The notes under the pieces: model-generated
Databases searched by the model: none
Told to the model about the DNA's origin: nothing
Seen by the model: the letters and a program-made list of their open reading frames with translations, nothing else
Program-made: the position numbers and the translations under genes
Assembly (NCBI GenBank): GCA_046704825.1
Contig: JBJKRE010000157.1
Span: 1 to 21,690 of the forward strand
Origin: CAVRTJ01 sp046704825
GTDB lineage: Bacteria > Acidobacteriota > UBA4820 > DSQY01
Length of the DNA: 21,690 bases
Direction: 5' to 3'
Part shown: in pieces, positions 8,161 to 15,241 of the stretch
Layout: the number at the start of each line of letters is the position of its first letter
Numbering within the stretch: position 1 is the first letter of the stretch

Positions 8161-9771
8161 ATGAACGCGGCGCACGTCGTCGAGTTCCTGCTGGGACTCC
8201 TCATTGCCGCTTCGATCATCGCGCTCGTCACCAGCCGGCTGCGGTTGCCCTACACCATCGCGCTGGTGATCGGCGGCTTCGCCATCGACCTCTTCCACAT
8301 CCCCATCATGGAGCGCTTCGGGACAACGGGCGGTCCCCAGCACCTTCTCACGCCCGAGATCATCTTCACGCTCTTTCTGCCCGCCCTGCTCTTCGAGGCG
8401 GGCATCAACATCAACGTGCGGCACCTGCGGCAGAACCTGGCGCCCATCGCCCTGCTCGCCGTGGCGGGCGTTATCATTGCCACCCTGTCCACGGGCTTAG
8501 CTGCCCACTTCTTTGTGGGGCTTCCGATCACCGTGGCCCTTCTGTTCGGCGCGCTCATCGCCGCCACGGACCCGATCTCGGTCCTCGCCCTGTTCAAGGA
8601 CGTGGGGGTGACCAAGCGCCTTTCGGTCGTGGTGGAAGGCGAAAGCCTCTTCAACGACGGGACGGCCGTGGTCCTCTTCCAGTTCCTTCTTCTCGGGGCC
8701 GTCACGGGGCACTTGAATTTGCTGGGCGGTGCGGGGCGGTTCGTCTTCGTCGTCCTGGGCGGCGCGGCTCTGGGGCTCGTGCTGGGCTTCGTGATCAGCA
8801 AGCTCACCGAACGGGTGGACGACCCGCGCATCGAGATCACCCTCAGCACGATCCTGGCCTACGGCGCCTACCTCACGGCAGAGTACGCGCACGTCTCGGG
8901 CGTCATCGCGACCGTGGCCGCGGGCCTCATGATCGGAAACTACGGGGCCGAGATCGGCATGACGGCGCGTACCCGCGTGGCGCTCTGGGCCTTCTGGAGC
9001 TACGTCGCCTTCGTCATCAACTCGCTGGTCTTCCTGCTCATCGGAATCGAGGTCCACGTGGCGGACCTTTTGAAGAACTGGTGGGCCATCCTGCTGGCCA
9101 TCTTCGCCGTGCTGCTGGGCCGGGTGGTGGCCGTCTACGGCCTGACGCCCATCAGCAACCGCTTCGGCGAGAAGATCCCCCTTGCCTGGCAGCACGTGCT
9201 GGTCTGGGGCGGGCTCCACGGCGGGGTCTCCATGGCCCTGGCGCTCAGCCTCGCGCCGGACTTCCCCTACCGAGGCAAGATCATGGCCATGACCTTCGGC
9301 GTGGTGGCCTTCTCGATCATCGTGCAGGGCCTAACCATGAAGCCGCTCCTGAGGCTCCTGGGCATCCGCGCCGTGCGCGAGAACGACTACGACCGGGCCA
9401 AGGCCCGCCAGATGGCCCTGGCCTCCGCCGGCGACGAACTCGATCACCTCCTGCGGACCCACGCCGTGTCCTCACCCGTCTACGAGGACCTCAAGGGCGA
9501 GCTGGAGGCGAGGCGCGACAGGATCGCCGCGGACCTGCGGTCCCTCGCCGCCGACGCCCCGGATATGGCCCGGGAGGAGATGCGCCTGGCGCGCCTGCGG
9601 CTCGTGTCCGCCGAGAAGAGCGCCCTCCAGAAGGCCGCCAGCGACGGCGTACTCACGGCGGAGACGGCGGACCGCATGCTGGCCGCCCTCGACGAGCGGT
9701 ACGACGCCGTCCGTTCCGGCCGCAGCGAGGCGCTCGAGGACGACGAAGACGACGAAGAAGACAAGGAGTAG
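8161..9771 (+). CDS. CPA1-family Na+/H+ (cation/proton) antiporter
   Basis: A 536-residue inner-membrane antiporter exchanging cytoplasmic Na+ (or K+) for protons. About twelve hydrophobic segments fill residues 1-400. The family's ion-binding motifs are present: AATDPISVLALFKDVG, then GESLFNDGTAVVLFQF with the Asn-Asp pair typical of electroneutral CPA1 exchangers. WGGLHGGVSMALALSL lies in a late helix. Residues about 405-536 form a charged cytoplasmic tail, with likely helical heptads, ending in a run of Asp and Glu. The start ATG has AAGGGG upstream. It stands alone and converges on the MFS gene, with only 9 bases between the stops and no visible terminator. Ion specificity cannot be told from the sequence. 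Confidence 0.92.
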   Translation: MNAAHVVEFLLGLLIAASIIALVTSRLRLPYTIALVIGGFAIDLFHIPIMERFGTTGGPQHLLTPEIIFTLFLPALLFEAGININVRHLRQNLAPIALLAVAGVIIATLSTGLAAHFFVGLPITVALLFGALIAATDPISVLALFKDVGVTKRLSVVVEGESLFNDGTAVVLFQFLLLGAVTGHLNLLGGAGRFVFVVLGGAALGLVLGFVISKLTERVDDPRIEITLSTILAYGAYLTAEYAHVSGVIATVAAGLMIGNYGAEIGMTARTRVALWAFWSYVAFVINSLVFLLIGIEVHVADLLKNWWAILLAIFAVLLGRVVAVYGLTPISNRFGEKIPLAWQHVLVWGGLHGGVSMALALSLAPDFPYRGKIMAMTFGVVAFSIIVQGLTMKPLLRLLGIRAVRENDYDRAKARQMALASAGDELDHLLRTHAVSSPVYEDLKGELEARRDRIAADLRSLAADAPDMAREEMRLARLRLVSAEKSALQKAASDGVLTAETADRMLAALDERYDAVRSGRSEALEDDEDDEEDKE

Positions 9772-9780
9772 GCGACGGGT

Positions 9781-10983
9781 TCAGGTCCGCTCGGGCAGTC
9801 GCCACGCGGGGACGAGGCAGATCACCGTGAGGCCGGTCATGATCCAGAAGGGGACCGTGATGCCGTAGCGCGCCGCGGCGAAGCCCAGGAGGAACACGCC
9901 GAAGGCGCCCAGCGCGTTGCCCACGCCGAGCGCCACGCCCGACCCGGTGGACCGGTTGTCGGGAAAGAGGTCCTGACCGATCAGGACGGTGATGGGCGCC
10001 ACCGTGAAGGCCGCGATGCCCAGGCACGCGAGGCTCACCCACAGCCACGGACCGGACGAGAACAGGAACCACACCATGAAAAGGGCGCACAGGATCGTGG
10101 AGCCCACGAGCACGACGCGCCGGCCGATTCGGTCGGCCAGCGCACCGCCGAGCAGGTTGCCCACGATGCCCACCGAGAGCATGACCGTCACGAGCGACGC
10201 ACCGCCCACGAGGGAGCCGCCCCGCTGGCTCCACAGTATGGGCACGAAGGTCGCCACGCCCAGGGCGAGCATGTTCCTCAGGCACACGAAGGAGACCAGC
10301 GAGGCCACCGAGCCCCGCAGGAACGCGGCCGCCGGCGCGGCCTTGCGCTTGACGGGCGCCATCTCGGGGGCGTAGCGCCACAGGAGCGCCAGGCTCACCA
10401 CGCCCGGCAGGGCGATCCACCACAGGCCCTTGAGCCCCAGCCAGACCACCAGGAACCCCGCCAGCGTGGGCCACAGGCCGCGCCCCAGCTCGCCGCCCAC
10501 CAGGAAGACCGACATGACGAGGCCGTGGCGCCGCCGCGCGAGCAGGCGTGCGCTGGCCATGGCGGGCGGGTGGAAGATGGTGCTCCCGATCCCGGCCACC
10601 AGGAGCACCGCCAGCAGGGACCAGTAGCTGGGCACAAGGCCCACGAGGCTGGCGCCCGCCATGCTCATGGCCAGGCCGGCCATGACGAAGCGCCGCCCGC
10701 CCAGCTTGTCCGCCCACCAGCCCGCCACGGGCTGGAAGAGCTGGGCGAGCTGGAGCATGAGCACCAGGCTCCCGGCCAGGGCCACGGGGATCTTGAGGTC
10801 CACCAGGAGGACCGGCAGGACCCCCGGCACATAGTTCACGTACCCGTCGTTCAGGAAGTGCGCCCACGCCATGAGGGCCAGGCGCCCGCCCGCCGCGGGC
10901 TGTCCGCCTTCGGCGGGGCTCCTCTCTCGGGGTGCAGATTGGACGGCGACGGCGGGTCTGCTCAAGGTTTCTCCCAAAGCCAA
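9781..10983 (-). CDS. MFS transporter, fosmidomycin-resistance (Fsr) type
   Basis: A roughly 400-residue major facilitator with about twelve transmembrane segments. It opens with MAWAHFLNDGYVNYVPGVLPVLL, the pattern of the Fsr-like drug efflux group. The loop-2 signature is recognisable as GWWADKLGGRRFVMAG, with its repeat ADRIGRRVVLVG in the second half, and IFHPPAMASA follows in helix 4. The longest frame starts at a TTG (10983) without a well-spaced ribosome site; the first 37 residues are polar and Ala/Gly/Pro-rich, so the true start may be the ATG for M38 just before the first helix. It is likely an exporter of a small toxic compound, substrate unknown. There is no obvious partner gene. 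Confidence 0.85.
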   Translation of the reverse strand: MALGETLSRPAVAVQSAPRERSPAEGGQPAAGGRLALMAWAHFLNDGYVNYVPGVLPVLLVDLKIPVALAGSLVLMLQLAQLFQPVAGWWADKLGGRRFVMAGLAMSMAGASLVGLVPSYWSLLAVLLVAGIGSTIFHPPAMASARLLARRRHGLVMSVFLVGGELGRGLWPTLAGFLVVWLGLKGLWWIALPGVVSLALLWRYAPEMAPVKRKAAPAAAFLRGSVASLVSFVCLRNMLALGVATFVPILWSQRGGSLVGGASLVTVMLSVGIVGNLLGGALADRIGRRVVLVGSTILCALFMVWFLFSSGPWLWVSLACLGIAAFTVAPITVLIGQDLFPDNRSTGSGVALGVGNALGAFGVFLLGFAAARYGITVPFWIMTGLTVICLVPAWRLPERT

Positions 10984-11334
10984 GCATTGCTGGGGCCGCC
11001 TTCTGCGGCCACGTTGAAAACGGGACAGGTGCGGAGGGAATTCCCGCGCCGGCCCGACAGGGTAGCACAGGTCGTTGGGGGAGAACCCTGGGAGATTTGG
11101 GATTTGGGATTTCGGATTCGAAAAGCGGCGGGGGACGGGCCGCTGCAGCGGCCGGCGGAAGCCAGCCTACGGCCAAGTCCCATCGGCCGCTACGAAGGAC
11201 GGCAGGCGGGGATTCTTCGAAGGCGCTCTCCAGACCGTCTTTACCTTTGCCCTTTTCCCTTTACCCCCTAACCGCGCCGAAGGCCCGCCCGCGGACTCTT
11301 TACCTGATTACTTGATCACTATTCACTTACTAAA
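10984..11334. repeat. Gene-free spacer carrying three degenerate short repeats
   Basis: Between the MFS and O-methyltransferase genes I see no credible gene. A GGGATTTG-type tandem lies at 11091-11120. A pyrimidine-rich block at 11237-11272 (TTTACC/CCCTTT words) resembles the inverted form of the AAAGGCTAAGG block found elsewhere. An inverted AGTGATC-type array at 11301-11340 runs across the stop codon of the O-methyltransferase gene. The same words recur in later spacers. Confidence 0.6.
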
Positions 11335-12336
11335 TCACTTGCTGACCGTCCCCCTTATCACGCCCGAGTTGTGCGCGCCCTTCAGCTCGAGCCGGCGGAC
11401 GTCGGTGGCGCCGGCGGCCTCGAGCATGCCGGCGATCTGGGCGTTCGAGTAGGACCGCCCGCCCGGGGTGCCGATGAGCATGTTCAGAGAGAAGAGCGTC
11501 GGGTGCAGGGGGCCGGCCATGGCGTCGTCCATGATGAACTCGTGCACCATGATCGTGCCGCCCGGTTCGAGGGCGCGCACGGCCTTCTCGATGATCGTCC
11601 GGCAGCCCTCCGGGTCTTCCGAGTGGAGGATCTGCGACAGCCAGGCGGCGTCGAAGCCTGCGGGGAGCGGGTCTTCCAGGTAGTTGCCGTCCATGAACGC
11701 CACCCGGTCTTCGACGCCGAACCGCCGGATGGTCTTCTCGGCGAAGGGCCGCGTGGTGGGCAGGTCGAAGACGGCGCCCGTGAGGCCCGGGTTGTGCAGG
11801 CAGAACTGGATCGCGTAGGTCCCCGGTCCGCCGCCCACGTCCAGGATTCTCCTGCATCCCGAGAGGTCGATGTCGGGCACGATGCGCGGGGCCAGGTTGA
11901 TGGCGATGTTGAACATGCCCATGAGGAAGTGCTCGAGCTTGTTCGCGTCGTCGAAGGACGCCCGCGTGCGAACGGGTGCGCCCGTGGTCACGGCCTGATC
12001 GAGCCTGGACCAGCCCTCCATGAGGTCGTGGTGGTGCAGGATGATGTAGCCGACGTAGTCGTCCGAGTCCTTCGACAGGTAGTCGAGGGCCGCGGGTTCG
12101 GCCGTGTACGCATCACCCTTCTTGGCCAAGAGCTTCATGGCGGCCAGGGCGTTGAGCAGCATGGCGAGGCCGCGCTCGTCGGCGCCGATGCGCGATGCGA
12201 GTTCCGCGGCGGTGCAGGCCTTCGTGCCCATGAGCGTGAATACGTCCAGCTTGACGCCTGCGTGCAGTGCGCAGGTCTGCCAGTAGCCGCCGGAGAGTTC
12301 CATGAGTTTTCCGAGGTTCCAATCGCGAGGATCCAT
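11335..12336 (-). CDS. SAM-dependent O-methyltransferase (dimerisation domain + class I methyltransferase)
   Basis: A 333-residue protein with an N-terminal winged-helix dimerisation domain (about residues 10-95; TAAELASRIGADERGLAMLLNAL) and a C-terminal Rossmann methyltransferase. The SAM site is DVGGGPGTYA at 166-175, the acidic ribose strand ends in FDLPTT, and LSQILHSEDPEGC precedes a conserved PGG turn. The architecture is that of acetylserotonin, hydroxyneurosporene or polyketide O-methyltransferases, which methylate a hydroxyl on a small hydrophobic molecule. The ATG at 12336 has AGGAGA 6 bases upstream. It is transcribed alone, divergently from DUF169. A link with the PKS cluster 5 kb away is possible but not shown. 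Confidence 0.88.
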   Translation of the reverse strand: MDPRDWNLGKLMELSGGYWQTCALHAGVKLDVFTLMGTKACTAAELASRIGADERGLAMLLNALAAMKLLAKKGDAYTAEPAALDYLSKDSDDYVGYIILHHHDLMEGWSRLDQAVTTGAPVRTRASFDDANKLEHFLMGMFNIAINLAPRIVPDIDLSGCRRILDVGGGPGTYAIQFCLHNPGLTGAVFDLPTTRPFAEKTIRRFGVEDRVAFMDGNYLEDPLPAGFDAAWLSQILHSEDPEGCRTIIEKAVRALEPGGTIMVHEFIMDDAMAGPLHPTLFSLNMLIGTPGGRSYSNAQIAGMLEAAGATDVRRLELKGAHNSGVIRGTVSK

Positions 12337-12627
12337 GGCTGTTCTCCTCTTATCCGTTACACGAACAGCCTACTACCCGGACCGCGCGCGTTAAAGGCCC
12401 CCGCCGTACCCATCGGTATCGGGATCGCCATCGAAATCGTCATCGCCATCGAAATCCTTTCGCGATTTCGATTCCGACGGACTCTTCCGAGCAATTCGAT
12501 CCTTTTCGATTTTGCACCGGGGGCCGGGGCGCTTTAAGATATTTCCTGACCGTACGGCCAAAAAACCGTTCCGGAAGCCGGTGGAACACCCGGCTTGCGG
12601 TCATCGATTCGAATAAGGAGATCCTCC
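12337..12627. promoter_or_regulatory. Divergent control region with ATCGCCATCGAA repeat and palindromes
   Basis: A degenerate repeat of ATCGCCATCGAA-like words fills 12411-12475 and continues weakly to about 12511. Nearer the DUF169 gene are a perfect palindrome CCGTACGG (12550-12557) and an inverted repeat AAGCCGG/CCGGCTT (12575-12581 and 12590-12596). A weak -35/-10 pair (TTGCAC, 17 bases, TAAGAT, ending near 12540) could drive DUF169, with the palindromes downstream as operators. No gene is visible. Confidence 0.4.
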
Positions 12628-13362
12628 ATGGAAAGCCGGATAGCCCAGGCCATCAGAATGAGCCACCAGCCGGTGGCGGTGATGTTCACGAACAAGAGGC
12701 CCCGCGGGGCGGCCCAGTTCAAAGAGAAGCGCTGGGGCTGCGTCATGTCCATGCTCAGCTTCGCGTCCAGGGGCTACACGGCCGTTTTCGACCGCCAGAC
12801 CACGCCGTGCGCCGGCGGCCAGGCGGGGCTCTGCTTCGGCGACGGGTACGAGAAGGGCCGGGACGTGGCGCGCCTCCTGTCCGGCGGACGGGGCGACGGT
12901 GTCAACGAGGGCCTCGGGTTCCTTAAGACCCCGGCGCTGGCCAAACGGTTCATGGCCAGCCTGCCCACGCAGGAGATCCCCGAGACCTACGTGGTCTTCA
13001 AGGCGCTGAACAAAGTGGACGGGCGGCGCGACCGGCCCAGACTGATCATCTTCCTGGCCAACGCCGACCAGGTCTCGGCCCTCACCGTGCTCGCCAACTA
13101 CGACCGCCCGGGCGGCGACGCCGTCAAGGTGCCCTTCGCCTCGGGCTGCCAGGCGGTCTGCCTGCTGCCCTTCGTCGAATCGCAAGCCGACGACCCGCAC
13201 GCCATCCTGGGCGGCATGGACATCTCCGCCAGGCCCCACCTCGACCCGGACGTGCTCACCTTCACCGTGCCCTACGCCATGTACAAGCGGATGGAAAAGA
13301 ACGTGAAGGGCAGCTTCCTGGAAAGGGAGACGTGGCAGGAACTGAGCCAGAGGATCGGGTGA
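12628..13362 (+). CDS. DUF169 family protein (COG2043-like)
   Basis: A 244-residue soluble protein with the pattern of the uncharacterised DUF169 family: an HQPVAVMF strand near the start, RWGCVM around residue 38, PCAGGQAGLCFG at 60-71, a middle RPRLIIFLANADQVSAL strand, and FASGCQAVCLLPF with cysteines 174 and 178. Five cysteines (38, 61, 69, 174, 178), most in conserved-looking Gly-rich contexts, suggest metal or cluster binding, but this is not established. AAGGAG 8 bases before the ATG at 12628 decides the start. It stands alone behind two palindromes, so a dedicated regulator is plausible. Its biological role is unknown. Confidence 0.8.
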   Translation: MESRIAQAIRMSHQPVAVMFTNKRPRGAAQFKEKRWGCVMSMLSFASRGYTAVFDRQTTPCAGGQAGLCFGDGYEKGRDVARLLSGGRGDGVNEGLGFLKTPALAKRFMASLPTQEIPETYVVFKALNKVDGRRDRPRLIIFLANADQVSALTVLANYDRPGGDAVKVPFASGCQAVCLLPFVESQADDPHAILGGMDISARPHLDPDVLTFTVPYAMYKRMEKNVKGSFLERETWQELSQRIG

Positions 13363-13412
13363 TCGGGCGCCGCGCGCCCGGTGATCGAGTGAAGAGTGAT
13401 CAAGTGATCGAG
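13359..13412 (+). repeat. AGTGATC-type short repeat across the DUF169 stop
   Basis: The stop codon of DUF169 lies in the first GGTGATC. A GC hairpin follows (GGGCGC-CGC-GCGCCC, within 13364-13380), then GGTGATCGAG, AGTGATC and AAGTGATCGAG. The same word occurs behind the ggt, O-methyltransferase and PKS-cluster methyltransferase genes. The hairpin has no T-run. Confidence 0.6.
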
Positions 13413-13442
13413 TCGCGGGAGGCCGTGGAGGTTGCCAGGGCC

Positions 13443-13480
13443 AAAGGCTAAGGCCGAAAGGCTAAGGCCGAAAGGCTAAA
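13443..13480 (+). repeat. 14-bp tandem repeat AAAGGCTAAGGCCG (2.7 copies)
   Basis: Two exact copies (13443-13456, 13457-13470) are followed by a partial third. The inverted form of the same words occurs at 17183-17215 behind ggt. It is non-coding. Confidence 0.8.
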
Positions 13481-13520
13481 GTAAGGATCTAATGCGGCGA
13501 GGGGCGGGTCTTCGGGGGGT

Positions 13521-13597
13521 GACGGCCGACGGCCGACCGCGGACCGCCGACGCCATCGCCGGAAAGCTGTCACTGCGAGGCCGGAGGCCGCGGCAGT
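13521..13597. repeat. GGCCGACGGCCGACC block and REP-like palindrome
   Basis: The block at 13521-13551 is closely repeated at 17090-17118. Next to it, 13572-13597 is an imperfect palindrome: ACTGC...GCAGT outer arms and GGCC-GGA-GGCC inside, similar in style to REP elements dispersed in many genomes. The rest of 13363-13632 contains no gene. Confidence 0.5.
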
Positions 13598-13632
13598 CCC
13601 AGAGCACTGGCACGCTGTTGCCGAAGGATTAA

Positions 13633-14079
13633 ATGTCCAAACACCATTATTCGGACGATCCGAACGAGCCGATCCAGGATTTCATCGACTGGGAGGAGCA
13701 CCGCTACGACCCGGGGTATTGGCCGAAGCAGTGGTACTCGCGGGGGCGCATGGACCCGTACTACAAGGCCATGCAGAACGCCCATCTCTCGAGTTTCTAC
13801 CGGGCGCTGCTCGTCACGCCCGTCGTGGGCGTCATACCGGAACTCATCTTCCTGCGGGCGGATACGGGGCTGGCCCATCCCGCTCTCTGGTGCCTGGGCA
13901 CGTTGCTCGCCATGTTCTCCATCGTCTGGTATCTCATCCACCGGTCCATGGTTCGGCGCTACGGCCGGGAGGCGGCGGAGGCCATGGAGCAGGGCCGAAG
14001 CCCCGCTCATCATCACCGCGAGGCTCGACCCGAACACGTACACAAACAGCGCCACCACAAACACCGGAAGCACACATGA
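13633..14079 (+). CDS. Small two-helix membrane protein with His-rich basic tail
   Basis: The 148-residue frame has AAGGA 4 bases before its ATG. Residues 1-50 are polar, with many aromatic and acidic residues. Two hydrophobic helices follow at about 53-74 (RALLVTPVVGVIPELIFL) and 82-103 (PALWCLGTLLAMFSIVWYLI), so both ends should lie on the same side of the membrane. The last 24 residues carry nine histidines among Arg and Lys (HHH, HVH, HH, HKH-like clusters), which could bind metal or an acidic partner. I do not recognise a family. It is first in a same-strand run with the GNAT, carbonic anhydrase and ggt genes, 34 bases before the GNAT gene. The frame looks real because its codon use and start site match its neighbours. 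Confidence 0.65.
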   Translation: MSKHHYSDDPNEPIQDFIDWEEHRYDPGYWPKQWYSRGRMDPYYKAMQNAHLSSFYRALLVTPVVGVIPELIFLRADTGLAHPALWCLGTLLAMFSIVWYLIHRSMVRRYGREAAEAMEQGRSPAHHHREARPEHVHKQRHHKHRKHT

Positions 14080-14113
14080 CGCGCCGCCGCGAGGCGGCTC
14101 CCAGGGAGAGCGC

Positions 14114-14614
14114 ATGAGGGAAACAACCGGTGACGGGCTCGTGCTCAGGGAAATCCGGCAGGAGGACGTGCTGGCGCTTTTGCGCGTGCGAGCGGCGACG
14201 CGGGAGAACGCGCTGTCCCTCGAACAACTGCAGCGACTGGGCATCACGGAAGCCACCGTGCCGGATATGCTGGAGAAGGGGACGCACCGCGGATGGCTCT
14301 GCGAGGCGGGCGGTGACGTCGTGGCCTTCGCCATGGGCGACCGCACGAGCGGCGAGATGTGGGTCATCGCCGTGTTGCCGGCGTACGAGGGACGGGGCAT
14401 CGGGCGAGAGCTTCTCGCGCGGGTGGAGAACTGGCTCTGGGCCGAAGGCTGGGGCGAGAGTTGGCTCACGACCGACGTCGATCCCGCGCTTCGGGCCTAC
14501 GGGTTCTACCTCGCCCACGGATGGGTGGATGATAAGATCGAAGGCGGCATGAGATACATGAAAAAGGCGAACCCGGACCTCGCCGAAGGCCGGAAAGGAC
14601 GGACATCATGCTGA
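14114..14614 (+). CDS. GNAT family N-acetyltransferase
   Basis: A 166-residue acetyl-CoA-dependent acetyltransferase. After LREIRQEDVLALLRVRAATREN comes an inserted helical segment, then GWLCEAGGDVVAFAMGDR, and motif A MWVIAVLPAYEGRGIGRELLARVENWL. Its acetyl-CoA pyrophosphate loop EGRGIG is at residues 92-97. AYGFYLAHGWV near the end is the usual motif B. GGGAGAG lies just before the ATG. The stop overlaps the carbonic anhydrase start by 7 bases, so the two are translationally coupled. The substrate (amine, antibiotic or protein) cannot be inferred. Confidence 0.88.
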   Translation: MRETTGDGLVLREIRQEDVLALLRVRAATRENALSLEQLQRLGITEATVPDMLEKGTHRGWLCEAGGDVVAFAMGDRTSGEMWVIAVLPAYEGRGIGRELLARVENWLWAEGWGESWLTTDVDPALRAYGFYLAHGWVDDKIEGGMRYMKKANPDLAEGRKGRTSC

Positions 14615-15237
14615 CTGCAATGGAAGCGCTGGAACGTCTGCAAGAAGGGAACCGCCGCTTCGCGTCGGGCGTGCGGAGCCTCGAGACGCTCGTGAGCCAG
14701 GCGCGAAGACGGGACCTCGTGGAAGGTCAGGCGCCCTTCGCCGTGATCCTCGGGTGCTCCGATTCGCGGGTGCCCGTGGAAATCGTCTTCGACCAGGGGC
14801 TGGGCGACCTCTTCGTCATCCGCGTGGCGGGCAACATCGTGGCGCCCTCCCACGTGGGCAGCGTGGAGTTCGCGGCGGCCGAGTTCGGCACGCGGCTCGT
14901 GGTTGTCCTCGGCCACAGCCGGTGCGGCGCCGTCACGGCCACGGTGGAAGAACTGCGGCGTCCCGCTGAGAACCAGTCGCCCAACCTCCGCTCCATCGTG
15001 GACCGCATCCGCCCGTCCGTGGAGACGCTCATGGAGACGGACCTGAAGGTGAACACGGACGAACTCATCCGGCAAGCCGTCCGCGCCAACGTCCGCGCCT
15101 CCGTCGACCACCTGCGCCACGGCTCGGCCATCCTGGAGGACCTCAGCCGGACGGAGGGGCTCCTCGTGGTGGGCGCCGAGTACGCCCTCGAAAGCGGCGC
15201 CGTCGACTTCTTCCACGGCCTCTCCGAAGGGGTGTGA
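14608..15237 (+). CDS. Beta-class carbonic anhydrase
   Basis: A 209-residue zinc enzyme that interconverts CO2 and bicarbonate. The metal ligands are present as C50 (in ILGCSDSR), H103 and C106 (in LGHSRCGAV), with the catalytic Asp-Arg pair D52/R54. AGNIV and the C-terminal LVVGAEYALESGAVDFF match the plant/bacterial beta type. There is no signal peptide, so it should be cytoplasmic. It starts inside the end of the GNAT gene and ends 4 bases before ggt, placing it firmly in the operon. It could provide bicarbonate for carboxylases or carbamoyl phosphate. Confidence 0.95.
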   Translation: MLTAMEALERLQEGNRRFASGVRSLETLVSQARRRDLVEGQAPFAVILGCSDSRVPVEIVFDQGLGDLFVIRVAGNIVAPSHVGSVEFAAAEFGTRLVVVLGHSRCGAVTATVEELRRPAENQSPNLRSIVDRIRPSVETLMETDLKVNTDELIRQAVRANVRASVDHLRHGSAILEDLSRTEGLLVVGAEYALESGAVDFFHGLSEGV

Positions 15238-15241
15238 AGCC

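Noticed and set aside
9653..11176. 507-codon minus-strand frame overlapping the MFS gene
   Set aside because: It is rich in Arg, Gly, Pro and Ala with no transmembrane pattern, whereas the overlapping frame is a standard MFS protein.
13364..13380. GGGCGC/GCGCCC hairpin after DUF169 as an intrinsic terminator
   Set aside because: No T-run follows; it is described only as part of the repeat.
13608..13621. A second sigma-54-like promoter, TGGCACG...TTGC, just before the small membrane protein
   Set aside because: GG and GC are 9 rather than 10 bases apart, and the transcript would start at the ATG itself. RpoN spacing is strict.
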